Shown: positions 63,732-64,000 of the stretch, one piece after another
Numbering within the stretch: position 1 is the stretch's first letter
Layout: each line of letters opens with the position of its first letter
NCBI RefSeq assembly: GCF_900105255.1
Contig: NZ_LT629763.1
Location: forward strand, 3,249,001 to 3,313,000
DNA: 64,000 nucleotides
Direction: 5' to 3'
Origin: Halopseudomonas sabulinigri
GTDB lineage: Bacteria; Pseudomonadota; Gammaproteobacteria; Pseudomonadales; Pseudomonadaceae
The notes under the pieces: generated by a model
The model's database searches: none
What the model was told of the DNA's origin: nothing
Seen by the model: the letters and a program-made list of their open reading frames with translations, nothing else
Made by a program: the position numbers and the translations under genes

Positions 63732-64000
63732 TTAGCCGTTGTCAGTAGAGCGGGACAAATTTTCCCAGCTCTGCAGCTCGGCCCCCAATGTAGCCAAGCG
63801 GCTGTTAGCCATGTTGATAGCGTCCGACCCGGCAAGAAAGCGCGGCGGCGCCTCCGCATCTTTGCTTAGAGTCAGTAATGCCTGAGCAAGCTTGTCCGGA
63901 CCTCCCTTTTGCTGGTGATTGTTGGCGTTGGAGGCAGCGACAATTTTTTCAGAAAAAGCACTGTAGTCTTCTATACCCTGGTCTGCGAAGTGCGCCGAGC
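63732..64000 (-). CDS. SDR C-terminal part, 5' end outside window
   Basis: Only the last 88 residues are visible, ending with stop TTA at 63732-63734. The segment GGPDKLAQALLTLSKDAEAPPRFLAGSDAINMANSRL resembles the C-terminus of SDR proteins of the type that ends with a substrate-lid helix. Family assignment is tentative. Confidence 0.5.
   Translation of the reverse strand, partial: SAHFADQGIEDYSAFSEKIVAASNANNHQQKGGPDKLAQALLTLSKDAEAPPRFLAGSDAINMANSRLATLGAELQSWENLSRSTDNG

Noticed and set aside
1-64000. Mobile element, integrase, tRNA attachment site or CRISPR array marking the accessory region
   Set aside because: No transposase, integrase, tRNA-like sequence or regular repeat-spacer array was found; horizontal transfer is not shown by this window.

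Overview
The window looks like a gammaproteobacterial chromosome of the Pseudomonas group. The left edge carries leucine/isovalerate catabolism genes (indolepyruvate ferredoxin oxidoreductase, liuA, liuB). The right edge carries the folM-folE pair in the order seen in pseudomonads. Coding density is high. I saw no transposase, integrase, tRNA, rRNA or CRISPR array.

Between these edges (about 7.4-61.5 kb) lies one large accessory catabolic region. Its core, 33.3-47.9 kb, matches in gene content and order what I remember of the dit cluster for abietane diterpenoids (resin acids) from Pseudomonas abietaniphila BKME-9. In order it has an unusual 3Fe-4S/4Fe-4S-type ferredoxin (ditA3), an SDR, an extradiol ring-cleavage dioxygenase (ditC), an FAH-family hydrolase, an MFS permease (ditE), an IclR regulator (ditR), a thiolase-fold protein plus DUF35 partner, an SDR, a second FAH protein, and Rieske dioxygenase alpha and beta subunits (ditA1, ditA2). 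A DUF2889-like protein, an SDR and a CoA ligase follow. The ferredoxin lies about 9 kb from the oxygenase subunits, an oddity also reported for DitA. The substrate assignment is an inference from memory; no search was run.

Region by region: 1-7.4 kb liuB/liuA/IOR, a LysR regulator and a degenerate SDR. 7.8-17.5 kb is a seven-gene plus-strand operon: DUF1302 outer-membrane protein, DUF1329 protein, YCF48-like protein, MMPL/RND transporter, VOC protein, enoyl-CoA hydratase, SDR. 17.5-21.9 kb holds TetR, SDR, VOC protein, hydrolase and a second DUF1329. 22.5-27.0 kb is an operon of a phytoene-desaturase-like flavoprotein, a P450, an unknown protein and a SnoaL-like protein. 27.0-31.3 kb (minus) holds two MFS transporters flanking a 2Fe-2S ferredoxin and its reductase. 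31.5-33.1 kb is a chemoreceptor. 33.4-47.9 kb is the dit core. 48.1-54.2 kb has TetR, amidohydrolase, FAH protein, 3-hydroxyacyl-CoA dehydrogenase, thiolase, AhpD-like protein and glutathione peroxidase. 54.3-61.5 kb has a second P450, an amidohydrolase, three acyl-CoA dehydrogenases and a crotonase. 61.5-64 kb has a tandem Cache protein, folM, folE and a truncated SDR.

A plausible whole is as follows. Envelope proteins and permeases move a hydrophobic substrate. P450s fed by the 2Fe-2S ferredoxin and reductase, an SDR and possibly the desaturase oxidise and aromatise it. DitA and an SDR make a catechol that DitC cleaves. FAH proteins, CoA ligase, thiolase-fold lyase and beta-oxidation enzymes then dismantle the rings.

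Two recurrent non-coding signals tie the region together. One is a palindrome of core TTCT-N6-AGAA (one arm of one site reads ATCT) upstream of four transcription units. The other is an ungapped 30-nt A-tract element (TGWACAT ... AAAAA ... TGTT) upstream of four dit-core units. A 43-bp dyad and a perfect 21-bp hairpin precede the desaturase/P450 operon.
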